Below, piece by piece: positions 20,676 to 30,338 of a stretch of DNA of 64,000 bases. The stretch is from CAVWCQ01 sp963753545 (GTDB lineage Bacteria > Chloroflexota > Anaerolineae > Aggregatilineales > Aggregatilineaceae): positions 3,100,001-3,164,000 of the forward strand of contig CAVWCQ010000008.1 in the NCBI GenBank assembly GCA_963753545.1. Reading direction: 5' to 3'. Under the pieces are notes generated by a model that ran no database searches, was not told the origin of the DNA, and saw only the letters and a program-made list of their open reading frames with translations. Both the position numbers and the translations under genes were made by a program. The stretch's first letter is position 1. Each line of letters starts with the position of its first letter.

Positions 20676-20724
20676 AATCACGCCTTCTATCTCCCTACCT
20701 GAAGGCAGGGGCTTCCGGCGCTTT
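20676..20724. mobile_element. Possible IS200/IS605-type end remnant
   Basis: The stretch reads CACGCCTTCTATCTCC, then a hairpin (CCCTACC at 20693-20699, TGAA loop, GGCAGGG at 20704-20710), then GGCTTCCGGCG. It resembles the subterminal hairpin ends of IS605-family elements. No tnpA or tnpB lies beside it. I rely on remembered resemblance. Confidence 0.35.
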
Positions 20725-20763
20725 TCCGGTAAACCAGCATATTTGTGCTCGCCAAGGTCGTAA

Positions 20764-20785
20764 GTTGCACCCCAGGTCGTGCAAC
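20764..20785. promoter_or_regulatory. Inverted repeat, possible operator
   Basis: Perfect 7-bp arms GTTGCAC (20764-20770) and GTGCAAC (20779-20785) flank an 8-bp spacer about 130 bp before the kinase-like gene at 20914. The spacing fits a dimeric repressor site. It has no T run and so is not a terminator. Confidence 0.3.
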
Positions 20786-20913
20786 AGTGCGCCTATCTTC
20801 TTTATCAAAAGGCTGGCACGACACTTGCATCCTGTGTAGAATCAAATCAAACTTCCTGCTGCCTTTGCAGGCACTTGCTCGCTACATCAGCCTCTCCTGA
20901 AGGAGTGCAACAG

Positions 20914-21609
20914 ATGGCCGTTGAAAAAGGCTCAATGCTATCGAACGGATGGCTTGGGCTAAGTACCAGTGACGGCGAAAAGACCGCGTCACACCCCATT
21001 GCCGATCAATCCGCGACGAAGCTTTCTCAACGCGATCCCGCTACTACTCTGGCAGGGTGTCAGCGGATCGTAATCATAGGCAGAACCGGGTCGGGCAAGA
21101 CGACTCTAGCGCGAGAACTTGCGGCTGCTCTTGATGTGCCTCACGTGGAACTCGATGCGTTATATTTCGGTCCTAATTTCAGCACAGTACCCCTGTCCTT
21201 GTTGCGTGAACGCACAAGCGCTGCGATCGCAGGTGATCGTTGGGTCACTGACGGCAACAAGAGCGCGGTGCGCGATCTTGTTTGGCCCCGAGCGGATACG
21301 ATCATCTGGCTCGACTATCCCCTGGGGGTGAGTTTATGGAGGCTTGGGAAACGAGCCTTATGGCGCACATCAGTGCTCCGAGCGCAGACCGCAGAGACGG
21401 GCGGAAAGACGGGCCTCCCCAAACAGTTCCTCTCAGGCGCTAAAGGGGTACTCAAGGCGCTCCGATCACACATGGGCCAACGTCGTGAATATCCCAAGCT
21501 GTTTGCCAAACTGGAAAATCAGCACCTCGCGGTTGTGCGCCTTCGGTCGCCACGTGCCACCAGGCGCTGGCTGTCTCGCGTAACTGAGGCTGGGACTACT
21601 CCCTCCTAG
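20914..21609 (+). CDS. P-loop nucleotide kinase-like protein (topology-modulation/FlaR type)
   Basis: I choose ATG 20914 because AAGGAG lies 8 nt upstream; the frame is open further back but has no signal there. The product is 231 residues. After a 47-residue variable N-terminus comes RIVIIGRTGSGKTTLARELA (Walker A), then VELDALYFGPNF, RWVTDGNKS and IIWLDYPLGV. This order is that of the adenylate-kinase-like family often annotated as DNA topology modulation protein (FlaR-like). Its true substrate is unknown. It stands alone in the region and is not part of a clear operon. Confidence 0.7.
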   Translation: MAVEKGSMLSNGWLGLSTSDGEKTASHPIADQSATKLSQRDPATTLAGCQRIVIIGRTGSGKTTLARELAAALDVPHVELDALYFGPNFSTVPLSLLRERTSAAIAGDRWVTDGNKSAVRDLVWPRADTIIWLDYPLGVSLWRLGKRALWRTSVLRAQTAETGGKTGLPKQFLSGAKGVLKALRSHMGQRREYPKLFAKLENQHLAVVRLRSPRATRRWLSRVTEAGTTPS

Positions 21610-21859
21610 TTCGGCGTGTGCGCCAAGATTTGCTCCCGTATCCAGGTGAAACGCGGTATGTGGTTTTCATGCGGGCCAATTATGGGGCATTATTTCCACG
21701 TCTGATTGGGCATGCCTAGACTTATGACTACAGACCATCACCTTTGCCACATCCGGACTGGTAAGTTATCATGAAATCGTCCCCGCATTGAGTTGTGCTG
21801 GGCTTACGCATCAGGGTCACTCCTGGCGCGCGTATTTGTCAGCTAATACCACGGATGGT
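21610..21859. other. Convergent intergenic region, no feature seen
   Basis: 250 bp between the convergent kinase-like gene and the dehydratase gene. I see no open frame, hairpin with T run or RNA gene. Confidence 0.3.
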
Positions 21860-23827
21860 CTACACTGCTAGGCCTGCCTCGATGACCGCCACAATGCGAT
21901 CCACATCGTAGATGCAGCCATTCCAGACGCCGCCTCCAGCCTGCTGCAGGGCAGCCCACAGGCGCGAATCGTCGGGCAGTTGCGCATGAGCATGCAGGTC
22001 TGGGTGCTGTGTTCGCTGGCTTAGCAGGCGGGCGGCTTCTGGCGGCGCAAGCTCACGCCCATCCGCCGCGACCAGATTGATGCGCCCTTCCAGGTTATTG
22101 AGGTCGATCACGATGTCTATCTCGTCGCCATCGCGCAGTTTGCCGACCGGACCACCGGCCAACGCTTCGGGTCCCACGTGCCCGATGCACGCCCCGGTCG
22201 AGACGCCGCTGAAGCGCCCATCGGTGATGACCGGCACGTGGCTTCCCCAGCCGATGTACTTGAGCGCGGAGGTGAGCTGATACGTCTCTTCCATGCCGGT
22301 TCCTAGCGGACCAATGCCGATCAAGACGATCACGTTGCCGAACCCTACTGGGGCGTCAGTCAATCCCTTCACAGCCGCGACTGCATCCTTTTCACTCGTG
22401 AAAATCCGCACGGTCCCGCGCTTGCGATAGACGTTATCCGGACCGATCACACCGGGATCGATCGCGGTTGCCTTGACGACGGACCCTTGTGGCGCGATGT
22501 TACCCACCGGAAAGACCAAGGTGCTACTCAGCCCATTGGCCCGCGCCTGTTCGGGGCTCATAATCACGTAATCTGGATCAACACGTGCCGTGCCCGCCAG
22601 TCGCTCGCGGCAGAGTCTCCGGCGCGGGCTTTGCGCCCACCAGTCCAGGTTTTCGCCGAGCGTCTGCCCGGAAACCGTCAGAACGTCCAGATGCAGCAGC
22701 CCCATCGCGCGAAGGTGAAGCATTACTTCGGGCACGGCTCCGGCGAAGAAGACCTGTACCGTCGGGTGATTGCGGGGGCCATTCGGGAGAGCATCCACCA
22801 AGCGCGGCACGCTGCGGTTGACGGCCTGCCAGTCCGCGACAGTGGGCAGGTTCAGGCCAGCCGCGTGTGCGATCGCGGGCACATGCAGCAGCAGATTTGT
22901 ACTGCCCCCGACCGCTGCGTGGACGAGCATAGCATTTTCCAGCGCATGCTGCGTCAGAATATCTCGCAAGCGGATGTCGGCGGCCTTCAGGTGAAGCAGT
23001 GCCAGCGCGGAACGGTGCGCCATATCCAGCCAGACCGGTTCGCCCGATGGGGCCAGCGCGCTGTGTGGCAGCGCCATACCTAACGCCTCGGCGATCACTT
23101 GGGACGTGGCCGCGGTGCCCAAAAACTGGCAGCCACCCCCCGAAGAGCCGCAGGCCCGGCATCCCATTTCAGCGGCGTAGTCCAGCGTGATCAGGTGGTG
23201 CGCAAAACGCGCGCCAATCGTCTGGATGATGGCGGTATCCTCGGCCTCAGGGTCGGGCAGCGTCACGCCACCTGGGACAACGATCCCTGGCAGATCGCCC
23301 GTACCGGCGAGCGCCATCATGATCGCTGGCAACCCCTTGTCGCAGGTGCCGATGCCGATTACGCCCTGGCGTGTGGGCAGCGACCGGATGAGCCGGCGCA
23401 TCGTCATGGCAGCGTCGTTGCGGTAGGGCAGGCTGTCGAACATGCCCGCCGTGCCCTGGCTGCGCCCGTCGCACGGATCCGAGCAGTAGACGGCGAAGGG
23501 AATGCTGTTGTTGGCACGCAGCGTCGCGGCGGCACGCTCGACGAGCAGGGAGACTTCCCAGTGCCCGGTATGGTAGCCCAACGCCAGCGGCGAACCGTCT
23601 TCGGCACGCAAGCCGCCGTGCGTGCTGACGATGCAGTAGTGGTCGCGCCCAACCTCCTCCGGATGCCAGCCCATTGCCACATTCTGCGTCATGCCAAACA
23701 GATTGCCACTTGGTTCTTCGCGCAGCGCGTCGGCGGTGAGGGGCAGACGTCCCTGCCGGCCCTTGCCAAACAGCCTCGTCTCCCGCGCAGTGGTTTCGTT
23801 GCCAAGGATGTCATCTATGGTAGTCAT
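21860..23827 (-). CDS. yjhG: YjhG/YagF-family sugar-acid dehydratase
   Basis: 655 residues from ATG 23827, which overlaps the stop of the upstream gene (TGATG). It belongs to the IlvD/Edd superfamily and closely follows the YjhG/YagF xylonate dehydratases in length and sequence: SDPCDGRTQG-type block (SDPCDGRSQGTAGMFDSLPY), IGTCDKGLPA, GCRACGSSGGGCQFLGTA, HPTVQVFFAGAVPEVMLH, RFSGVSTGACIGHVGPEALA. The Cys residues in the first three blocks are candidate ligands of the Fe-S cluster. The reaction is removal of water from a pentonate (D-xylonate or possibly L-arabinonate) to 2-keto-3-deoxy-pentonate. The next enzyme of the pathway is encoded by the upstream, overlapping gene. The substrate within the family is not fixed by sequence alone. 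Confidence 0.9.
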   Translation of the reverse strand: MTTIDDILGNETTARETRLFGKGRQGRLPLTADALREEPSGNLFGMTQNVAMGWHPEEVGRDHYCIVSTHGGLRAEDGSPLALGYHTGHWEVSLLVERAAATLRANNSIPFAVYCSDPCDGRSQGTAGMFDSLPYRNDAAMTMRRLIRSLPTRQGVIGIGTCDKGLPAIMMALAGTGDLPGIVVPGGVTLPDPEAEDTAIIQTIGARFAHHLITLDYAAEMGCRACGSSGGGCQFLGTAATSQVIAEALGMALPHSALAPSGEPVWLDMAHRSALALLHLKAADIRLRDILTQHALENAMLVHAAVGGSTNLLLHVPAIAHAAGLNLPTVADWQAVNRSVPRLVDALPNGPRNHPTVQVFFAGAVPEVMLHLRAMGLLHLDVLTVSGQTLGENLDWWAQSPRRRLCRERLAGTARVDPDYVIMSPEQARANGLSSTLVFPVGNIAPQGSVVKATAIDPGVIGPDNVYRKRGTVRIFTSEKDAVAAVKGLTDAPVGFGNVIVLIGIGPLGTGMEETYQLTSALKYIGWGSHVPVITDGRFSGVSTGACIGHVGPEALAGGPVGKLRDGDEIDIVIDLNNLEGRINLVAADGRELAPPEAARLLSQRTQHPDLHAHAQLPDDSRLWAALQQAGGGVWNGCIYDVDRIVAVIEAGLAV

Positions 23828-24719
23828 CAAACAACCTTTACTGTGTTGATCAGCGCATCCACACCATCGATGGCGATGTACACCGCGTCGCCTTCGTGCA
23901 GCGTGAACTCATTGGGTGGCACGATACCCGTTCCGGTCAATAAGACCACTCCGTGCGGGAACGTCAGACTGCGCCCGAGGTAGGCCAGAAGATCGCGCGC
24001 GCGCCGCCGGATGTTGCGCGTATTGGTTTCGCCAGAAAAAACCACGTCATCGCCGCGCCGGATTTCCAGGCGGATCGCTACGTGCGGGAAGTCCTCAGCA
24101 GCCTGGAGCCGGATGCCATGTCCCAGAGCACACGCGGCTGTATAGATCTTGGCCTGAGGCAAGTAGAGCGGATTTTCACCTTCGATGTCGCGGCTGCTCA
24201 TGTCGTTGGCAGCGGACATCCCCACGATCTCCAGAGCCGGATTCATCACCAGGGCCAGTTCTGGTTCCGGCACGCTCCACGTCGCATCGGACCGGATACC
24301 GACTTTCCCATGTTGGCCCACGACCCATTCGCCCCTGGCCTTGAAGAATAGCTCTGGACGCGTTGCACCATACACGCGCAGATAGACGTCGCCGCCATCG
24401 TCTGCTTCTTCCTGGCGGGCCTGCCTGCTGCGTTCGTAGGTAACGCCAGCGGCCCACACGTCCTGCACATCCACCGGTGCCAGCCAGTGGGGAGACGTCC
24501 GGTGATGGCGCATTATCGAACATCGCGGCAGGATAGGTGCTCGGCGTCGCTTCGGCGATGCTCACCAGCGCGGCCAAAGCGGCCTGTGGATCGCCAACCG
24601 ACGATTGCAGCCACGCGCTGATCGGTCGGAACCTGCTGGCTTACATCGTACACGGTGTCGCCGTAATGCACGCCAATTCTTATGCCTCTGCCTGGAATAA
24701 AGACACGTACAAGCCACAT
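23827..24719 (-). CDS. FAH-family 2-keto-3-deoxy-pentonate dehydratase (two frameshifts)
   Basis: Removing one base from AA 24596-24597 and one from CC 24484-24485 gives a 296-residue protein. The repaired middle reads SPLLAPVDVQDVWAAGVTY, which fits the fumarylacetoacetate hydrolase family. The acidic metal-binding residues lie in PEPELAL and NDMSSRDIEGENPLYL. FAH-family members of this length encoded beside an IlvD/Edd dehydratase and a semialdehyde dehydrogenase are 2-keto-3-deoxy-D-xylonate or L-arabinonate dehydratases, which form 2-oxoglutarate semialdehyde. The stop overlaps the start of the dehydratase gene. Divergent to the dehydrogenase gene, with about 140 bp between. Confidence 0.8.
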
Positions 24720-24794
24720 CGTAGTTTGCTCACTTCTACTTATACAAGTTACGATAGGCGATTGTAGCTGATTGGTCTTTCAAAACAAAGTAGT

Positions 24795-24823
24795 TTGACA
24801 GATTACAGGCGATCGGTTAACGT
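24795..24823 (+). promoter_or_regulatory. Candidate sigma70-type promoter of the semialdehyde dehydrogenase gene
   Basis: TTGACA (24795-24800), a 17-bp spacer and TAACGT (24818-24823) upstream of ATG 24864. The -35 is consensus and the -10 is weak, so activation may be needed. Confidence 0.35.
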
Positions 24824-24863
24824 GAGTTTCGTACGTACACGAGCTAGCTCAAGGACTATGAAC

Positions 24864-26460
24864 ATGATCTCGGGACAAAACTTGATCGCCGGTCAGTGGT
24901 CGGCACAAGGGAACGAAACGTTCGTCCATGTCGATCCCCGCACAAAAGCCAAGGGCAGCGTTCGGTTTATCAACGCCACGGACGGCGAGATCGATCGGGC
25001 AGTGCGCCAGGCAGCCGAGGCCTTCAAAACAATGCGCCTGGTCACTGCCGCAGCCCGCGCCGCATTTCTCGAGTCCGCTGCCGACGAGATCGAAAAACTG
25101 GGCGCGGAGCTGATCGAGACGGCTGACGCTGAAACCGGCCTGGGACAGCCCCGGCTGGAAGGCGAGCGGGGCCGGACTACGTCACAACTGCGACTTTTCG
25201 CTAACCTGTTGCGCGAAGGCTCCTTTGTCGAAGCTATCATCGATACAGCGATCCCGGACCGAACACCAGCGCCGCGCCCCGATATCCGGCGCATGTTGAT
25301 TCCGTTGGGGCCGGTGGCCGTGTTTGGGGCGAGTAATTTTCCGCTGGCTTTCAGCGTTGCCGGCGGTGATACAGCCTCGGCGTTTGCCGCCGGGTGTCCG
25401 GTCATCGTCAAGGCTCACCCAGGTCACCCCGGCACGTCCGAACTCGTCGCGCGGGCCATCCTGGCGGCGGGAGAGCAGCACGGATTTCCACCGGGATTCT
25501 TCTCGATGGTTCAGGGTTACACGGTGAGAGTCGGGCAGACCCTGGTCGGGCATCCACAGCTCGAAGCGGTGGGATTTACGGGTTCGCTGCGCGGTGGGCG
25601 TGCACTGTTCGACACCGCCGCCAGGCGTCCGCGCCCGATCCCGGTCTTCGCAGAGATGGGAAGCATCAACCCAATCGTGATCTCGCCCCAGGCGCTCGCG
25701 GTACGCGGTGAAGACATCGCTGCTGGACTGGTGAATTCGGTCACGCTGGGGTGCGGCCAGTTTTGTACTAAGCCCGGGATCGGTATTCATCGTGAATGAC
25801 ACCGCAAGCCAGGCGTTCATCTCCCGCGTGGCCGAATTGATGGATCAGCGGCAGCCGGGCGTGCTGCTGAACGAGGCAGTCCTGGCCCATCTGACGGCGG
25901 GCGTCGAGCAGATTCGCGCTACGGGACGGGTATCCGAGCGGACCGAAACCGATGCGGTCAGCCCGGAGGGCTACTGCTTTCCCAATACCGTATTTGAGAC
26001 CACCGCGGAGCAGTTCATCCGTGATGAGTCGCTGCAAGACGAGCACTTCGGCCCGGTGACAATGTTTGTGACGTGCCCCACGCCCGACGCGTTATTCGAG
26101 GCCGTGGAATCGCTGCATGGCAATCTGACCGCGACCGTCCATTCTGAAGCGGACGATGCAGCCTTTACCAGCGAATTGTTCTCACGGCTGCGCGAAAAAG
26201 CCGGGCGCCTGATCTGGAATGGCTTCCCCACCGGCGTCGAAGTGGTGCATGCAATGCAGCACGGTGGACCCTACCCCGCCACCACTGCCCCGCAGACGAC
26301 ATCGGTGGGAATGACGGCTATCAAACGCTTCATGCGCCCAGTTGCTTTTCAGAATCTTCCTGATTCACTTCTGCCGGACGCGCTCCAGGATGCGAATCCG
26401 CTGAACATCTGGCGTATAGTCGATAATCAGTTCACCCGCGACCCACTCCGTCGGCGATAA
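24864..26460 (+). CDS. 2-oxoglutarate semialdehyde dehydrogenase (one frameshift)
   Basis: ATG 24864 has AAGGA eight nt upstream; ATG 24858 is too close. Removing one G from GG 25782-25783 gives 531 residues. The repaired block is CGQFCTKPG, which carries the catalytic Cys, then an FIVN strand. Other features are PLGPVAVFGASNFPLAFSV, GCPVIVKAHPGHPGTSE, GFTGSLRGGRALF and EMGSINPIVI (catalytic Glu). This block pattern is specific to the alpha-ketoglutaric semialdehyde dehydrogenase branch of the ALDH superfamily. It would oxidise the product of the FAH-family dehydratase to 2-oxoglutarate, which feeds the TCA cycle. It is divergently transcribed from its pathway partners. Confidence 0.85.
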
Positions 26461-26629
26461 GAACTGGTATTGTCGCTCCTACCGCCGTATCGTTCGCCCG
26501 GCGTGATCCCCGAATAATCTTTGGTTTAATTGGTAAGCGCGAAGTCCACCGCCCAGGTTCACCTGCCACCGATAATTCGCATCAGTGGCGTCATCATATC
26601 ACAAATCGCAAGGAGTGAACGGATGACCG

Positions 26630-28121
26630 TCACATGACTACCTCAATTGCCGTGAACGACAGAGGCGGCAGATTCAGGATCATTGTGCTGTCGCTGATGG
26701 AAGATGTTTTGATACTGCGCGCCACAATATGTTCGGGATTCTCGAAATTGTTGATAGCTTTCGGGTCTGTCCCGGCAATCTGATAGGCTGACTTCACACG
26801 GCTCGGGGTGAGTGCTTGCCAACATACGCTAACCGTCACACTTTCAATCTGGTTCCTGTTGACGATAAAGATAGCGCTGGTGTTAGTCTCCGCGTTATGT
26901 GATGACGCCACATCCAGCACGGATACTTCACCGAACTCGCGGGTTTCAATCAGCGGGGCCTTGACTGCCACGTCTAACGCATTTCCTGAGGCCATTCGGC
27001 TAAACAGCATGATAGGATAGTAGGTCGTGTGTTTGAGCAGGCCATCCCGCGTGGTGGTGATCGGTGAAATCGTGTTGACGATTTGCGCCAGACATGCGAT
27101 CTTAAGCACATCGGACCTGCGCAGGAACACGTTCAACCATTGCGCTACAACCAACGCATCTTCCAGATTATAAACTTCCTCGCTAAGATGTGGCGCTTCA
27201 GTCCAATTCCCATCGCTACTTCGATCTTTGTACCAGACATTCCATTCATCCCACGACAGATACACATCGTGCTTCGAACGCATTTTGGCCTTGACATAAC
27301 GCAGAACGCCCGTAAGCGTATCTACGCAGTTCTCGAAATCGGCACTGAGCGCCAGATAACTCGCGGTATCATCGTTGTGATTTGTGGCATAGTAGTGCAT
27401 CGCATGATAGTTGACATGCTCCCATGCTATCTCGAGCGTGATGCGATCCCAATCAGGATAGGTAGGCATCTGCGCATGGGAAGATCCGCATAGCACGGTT
27501 TCGATTAAGGGATCGTGCCAGCGCATCATCTTCGCAGCCTCAAGCCCCTTCCGGCCATATTCGTCAGCAGCCAGGTGCCCAATTTGCCAGGGACCATCCA
27601 TCTCATTGCCGATGCACCAGTATTTCACACCGTAAGGTTCGACGTGACCGTAACGGGCGCGCAGATCACTATAGAACGTGCCAACCGTCCCGTTGCAGTA
27701 TTCGACGAGGTTGGCGGCATCCTGAATGGTGCCAGTGCCCATATTGACGCCCAGCATTGGCTCCGCATTCAGTTCCCGGCAAAAATGCAGGAACTCATCC
27801 GTACCAAACTGGTTGGTTTCAATGGATTTCCAGGCGAGATCCCGACGGCGCGGACGCTGGTTTTTGGGACCGATGCCGTCTTCCCAGCAATACCCACTCA
27901 GGAAGTTACCGCCGGGATAGCGAATAGAACGTAGATTGAGGTCGCGCAGGGCAGCCAGCACGTCGCGACGCAATCCGTGTTCATCGGCATGGGGTGACTG
28001 CGGGATCGTAGATGCCTTCATAAATACACCGTCCCATGTGCTCCGCAAAGCCACTGAAGAGCAGTGGCGAAATGGCGCTGATAACCCGGTTCGTATCAAT
28101 GTAAATGTTAGCTTGTGCCAT
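26630..28121 (-). CDS. GH51 alpha-L-arabinofuranosidase (one frameshift)
   Basis: I start at ATG 28121 (AAAGG upstream). Removing the extra base at 27998 gives 496 residues with the family order GFAEHMGRCIYEGIYDPASPHADEHG-type N-terminus (the repaired segment). Then follow RYPGGNFLSGYCW, a conserved Gly-Asn-Glu acid/base (WCIGNEMDGPWQIGH) and the nucleophile Glu in SWDEWNVWY. There is no signal peptide, so it is cytoplasmic, as usual for GH51. It releases L-arabinofuranose from imported arabino-oligosaccharides. It is the last gene of the operon behind the Opp-type importer and is a paralogue of the first gene of that operon. Confidence 0.88.
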
Positions 28122-28327
28122 GATCGAAATACCTTTATAAGAAAAGATTTTTGCCGATAAGAATTGGTGCATAACCGCGTGATAGCATCCGTACAAGTGC
28201 ACGTCGTGCGCTAACCTGGCTGAAAATCCATGTCATTCCTGTGCGCGCGGCGACGAACCTGACGATGCAACAACGGGAACAACACGATGAGCGGGAATAG
28301 TCGCCAGTACTTCCTGGTAAACAGCGA

Positions 28328-29347
28328 TCAAGATGGTACTTCAGCTACATCTTTCTCGACATGTTCCGAATACAGGTAACACTTCACCGTTTGTTGTCCA
28401 ACCTGGAAATCCGGTGGATCAGCCTCGCGGCAGATGTCCATCACGTGGGGGCAGCGACCCGCAAACTTGCACCCGATTCTACCGTATTCTTTGACTTCGG
28501 TTGTTCCAAGCGCAATATGTTTTGCCCAGGACTCGCGTTTCATGGGGGCGGGCTCAGGAACCGATTCCTTCAGCAACTGCGTATATGGATGAGCAGGCCG
28601 TTCCAGGACATCCTCAACCGGTCCCGATTCAACAATGTATCCGCGCAGCATGATTCCAATCCGGTCGCTAATGTAGTAAGCAGTCGCGAGATCATGCGTG
28701 ATGTAAATAACGCTCACGTTTTGTTCATCTCGCAGCTTTTGGAACAGATTCACGATCTCCATGCGCAGAGACGCATCGACCATCGAGACGGGCTCGTCGG
28801 CGAGAATCAGCTTCGGCTTTGAGATCAGCGCTCGCGCCACCGACACACGTTGGATCTGACCGCCGGATAGTTCGTGTGGATAGCGGAGCCTCACTTCATC
28901 CAGCGACAGCCCTACACTGTGGAGAGCCTCATCCACAACCTTGGCCGCATCCCGACGGTTTGACGCCATTCCAAAGTTCCTGGCCGTATCGAACAGGTAC
29001 GCGTCCACCCGCCGCAGTGGGCTGAAGGTATCGAATGGGTTCTGGAAAACCGGTTGGACTTTCTTCATAAACTGATTGAACTCGGATCGTCTGCGAATGG
29101 TGGACAGATCGCGGCCTTCAAACAGCACTTTGCCCCTTGTTGGTACAAGATCGCGCAGCAGCAAGCGAGAGAGTGTGGTTTTGCCACTGCCGCTTTCACC
29201 GGCGATGGTCAATATCTCTGGCTTATCACTCTCCAGTGAGAAGGAAACATCATTAACTGCCGTGAGAAGTGCGCCCCCCACCAATCCACCAATATGAAAT
29301 TCGACCGTCACGTGCTGGACATCCAGCAGTCTTCCATTTGCACTCAT
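28328..29347 (-). CDS. Oligosaccharide/peptide ABC importer ATPase, OppF/DppF type
   Basis: 339 residues. Walker A GESGSGKTTL, signature LSGGQIQRVSVARA, Walker B LILADEPVSMVD, and the Cys-containing C-terminal extension of the Opp/Dpp group (CKFAGRCPHVMDICREADP). Its ATG overlaps the stop of the OppD-type gene by four bases (ATGA). It energises the importer with the permeases at 30339-32220. The surrounding arabinofuranosidases indicate oligosaccharides and not peptides as cargo. Confidence 0.88.
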   Translation of the reverse strand: MSANGRLLDVQHVTVEFHIGGLVGGALLTAVNDVSFSLESDKPEILTIAGESGSGKTTLSRLLLRDLVPTRGKVLFEGRDLSTIRRRSEFNQFMKKVQPVFQNPFDTFSPLRRVDAYLFDTARNFGMASNRRDAAKVVDEALHSVGLSLDEVRLRYPHELSGGQIQRVSVARALISKPKLILADEPVSMVDASLRMEIVNLFQKLRDEQNVSVIYITHDLATAYYISDRIGIMLRGYIVESGPVEDVLERPAHPYTQLLKESVPEPAPMKRESWAKHIALGTTEVKEYGRIGCKFAGRCPHVMDICREADPPDFQVGQQTVKCYLYSEHVEKDVAEVPS

Positions 29348-30336
29348 AGAGAGTTCTCCTTGACCAGGTGGCAGGCTACGCGATGACGCTCTTTAACCAA
29401 GATCAAATCAGGTATCTCGGTCCGGCACACATCCATCGCATAGGGGCAACGAGGGTGGAACCGGCAGCCGCTCGGAGGGTCGGCAAGATTTGGCGGTGTG
29501 CCTTTCAGGCTCGCTTTAGCCGATCTGTCGCCGATTATTGGCAGCGAATGGATCAGGTGCTGCGTGTATGGATGGAGCGGCGCGTTAAAGATACTCTCAG
29601 TTGGTGCTTCTTCGGCAATCCGGCCCGCGTACATGATCATCACCCGATCAGCCACGTTGGCATGCACGGCCATATCATGGGTTACCAGGAGAACCGTGTT
29701 GCTGCTCACAGCCTGGATATCCTTGATCATTTGCAGGACACCGCGCTGCACGACAACGTCCAGGGCCGTGGTGGGCTCGTCCGCAATAATTATGGCAGGC
29801 TGGAACACGGTCGCCAGGGCGATTGCCACCCGCTGGCGCATGCCACCAGAGAGCTGGTGCGGATAAGCATTGAGCACATCGGTCGGGAGTCCCAGTCGAT
29901 TGATGTGGGCGCGTGTTTGTTCAAGGAACTTCTTTTTATTCGTAATGTGCTCGTGGGTATAAACAATATCCTGGAAGGTTTTAATCACCTTACGCACCGG
30001 GTTGAGGACGCTCATCGAGCCCTGCATCACATACGAGATTTCCTTCCAGCGGATGTCCCGGCGGAGTTCATCCTGCGATACGTGCAGCATATCAACTTCT
30101 CGCTCACCAAAGGTATAGTTGACGCTTCCTTCAAGAACCTTTAGTGGGGGTTTGATATTTCCTGAAATCACTTTGATCAGGGTGGTTTTGCCGCAACTCA
30201 ACTCGCCTGCCACACCATAAATCTCATTCGGAAAGAGGTCAAAAGAAACTCCGTCCACAGCTCGAACGGTCCGGGAGATTCCATAGGCCCGAGTCTGGTA
30301 ATATGCGCGGAGATTTTGTACGCTTAACAGGGTCAC
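29344..30336 (-). CDS. Oligosaccharide/peptide ABC importer ATPase, OppD/DppD type
   Basis: 330 residues from GTG 30336, two nt after the permease stop. Walker A reads GELSCGKTTL, signature LSGGMRQRVAIALA, Walker B IIIADEPTTALD. The C-terminal CRFHPRCPYAMDVC belongs to the Opp/Dpp-type extension. It partners the OppF-type ATPase encoded by the overlapping next gene. Confidence 0.88.
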   Translation of the reverse strand: MTLLSVQNLRAYYQTRAYGISRTVRAVDGVSFDLFPNEIYGVAGELSCGKTTLIKVISGNIKPPLKVLEGSVNYTFGEREVDMLHVSQDELRRDIRWKEISYVMQGSMSVLNPVRKVIKTFQDIVYTHEHITNKKKFLEQTRAHINRLGLPTDVLNAYPHQLSGGMRQRVAIALATVFQPAIIIADEPTTALDVVVQRGVLQMIKDIQAVSSNTVLLVTHDMAVHANVADRVMIMYAGRIAEEAPTESIFNAPLHPYTQHLIHSLPIIGDRSAKASLKGTPPNLADPPSGCRFHPRCPYAMDVCRTEIPDLILVKERHRVACHLVKENSL

Positions 30337-30338
30337 GA

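Noticed and set aside
22487..23983. Long plus-strand frames opposite the YjhG-type dehydratase
   Set aside because: They arise from GC-rich codon use of the real gene on the minus strand and match no family.
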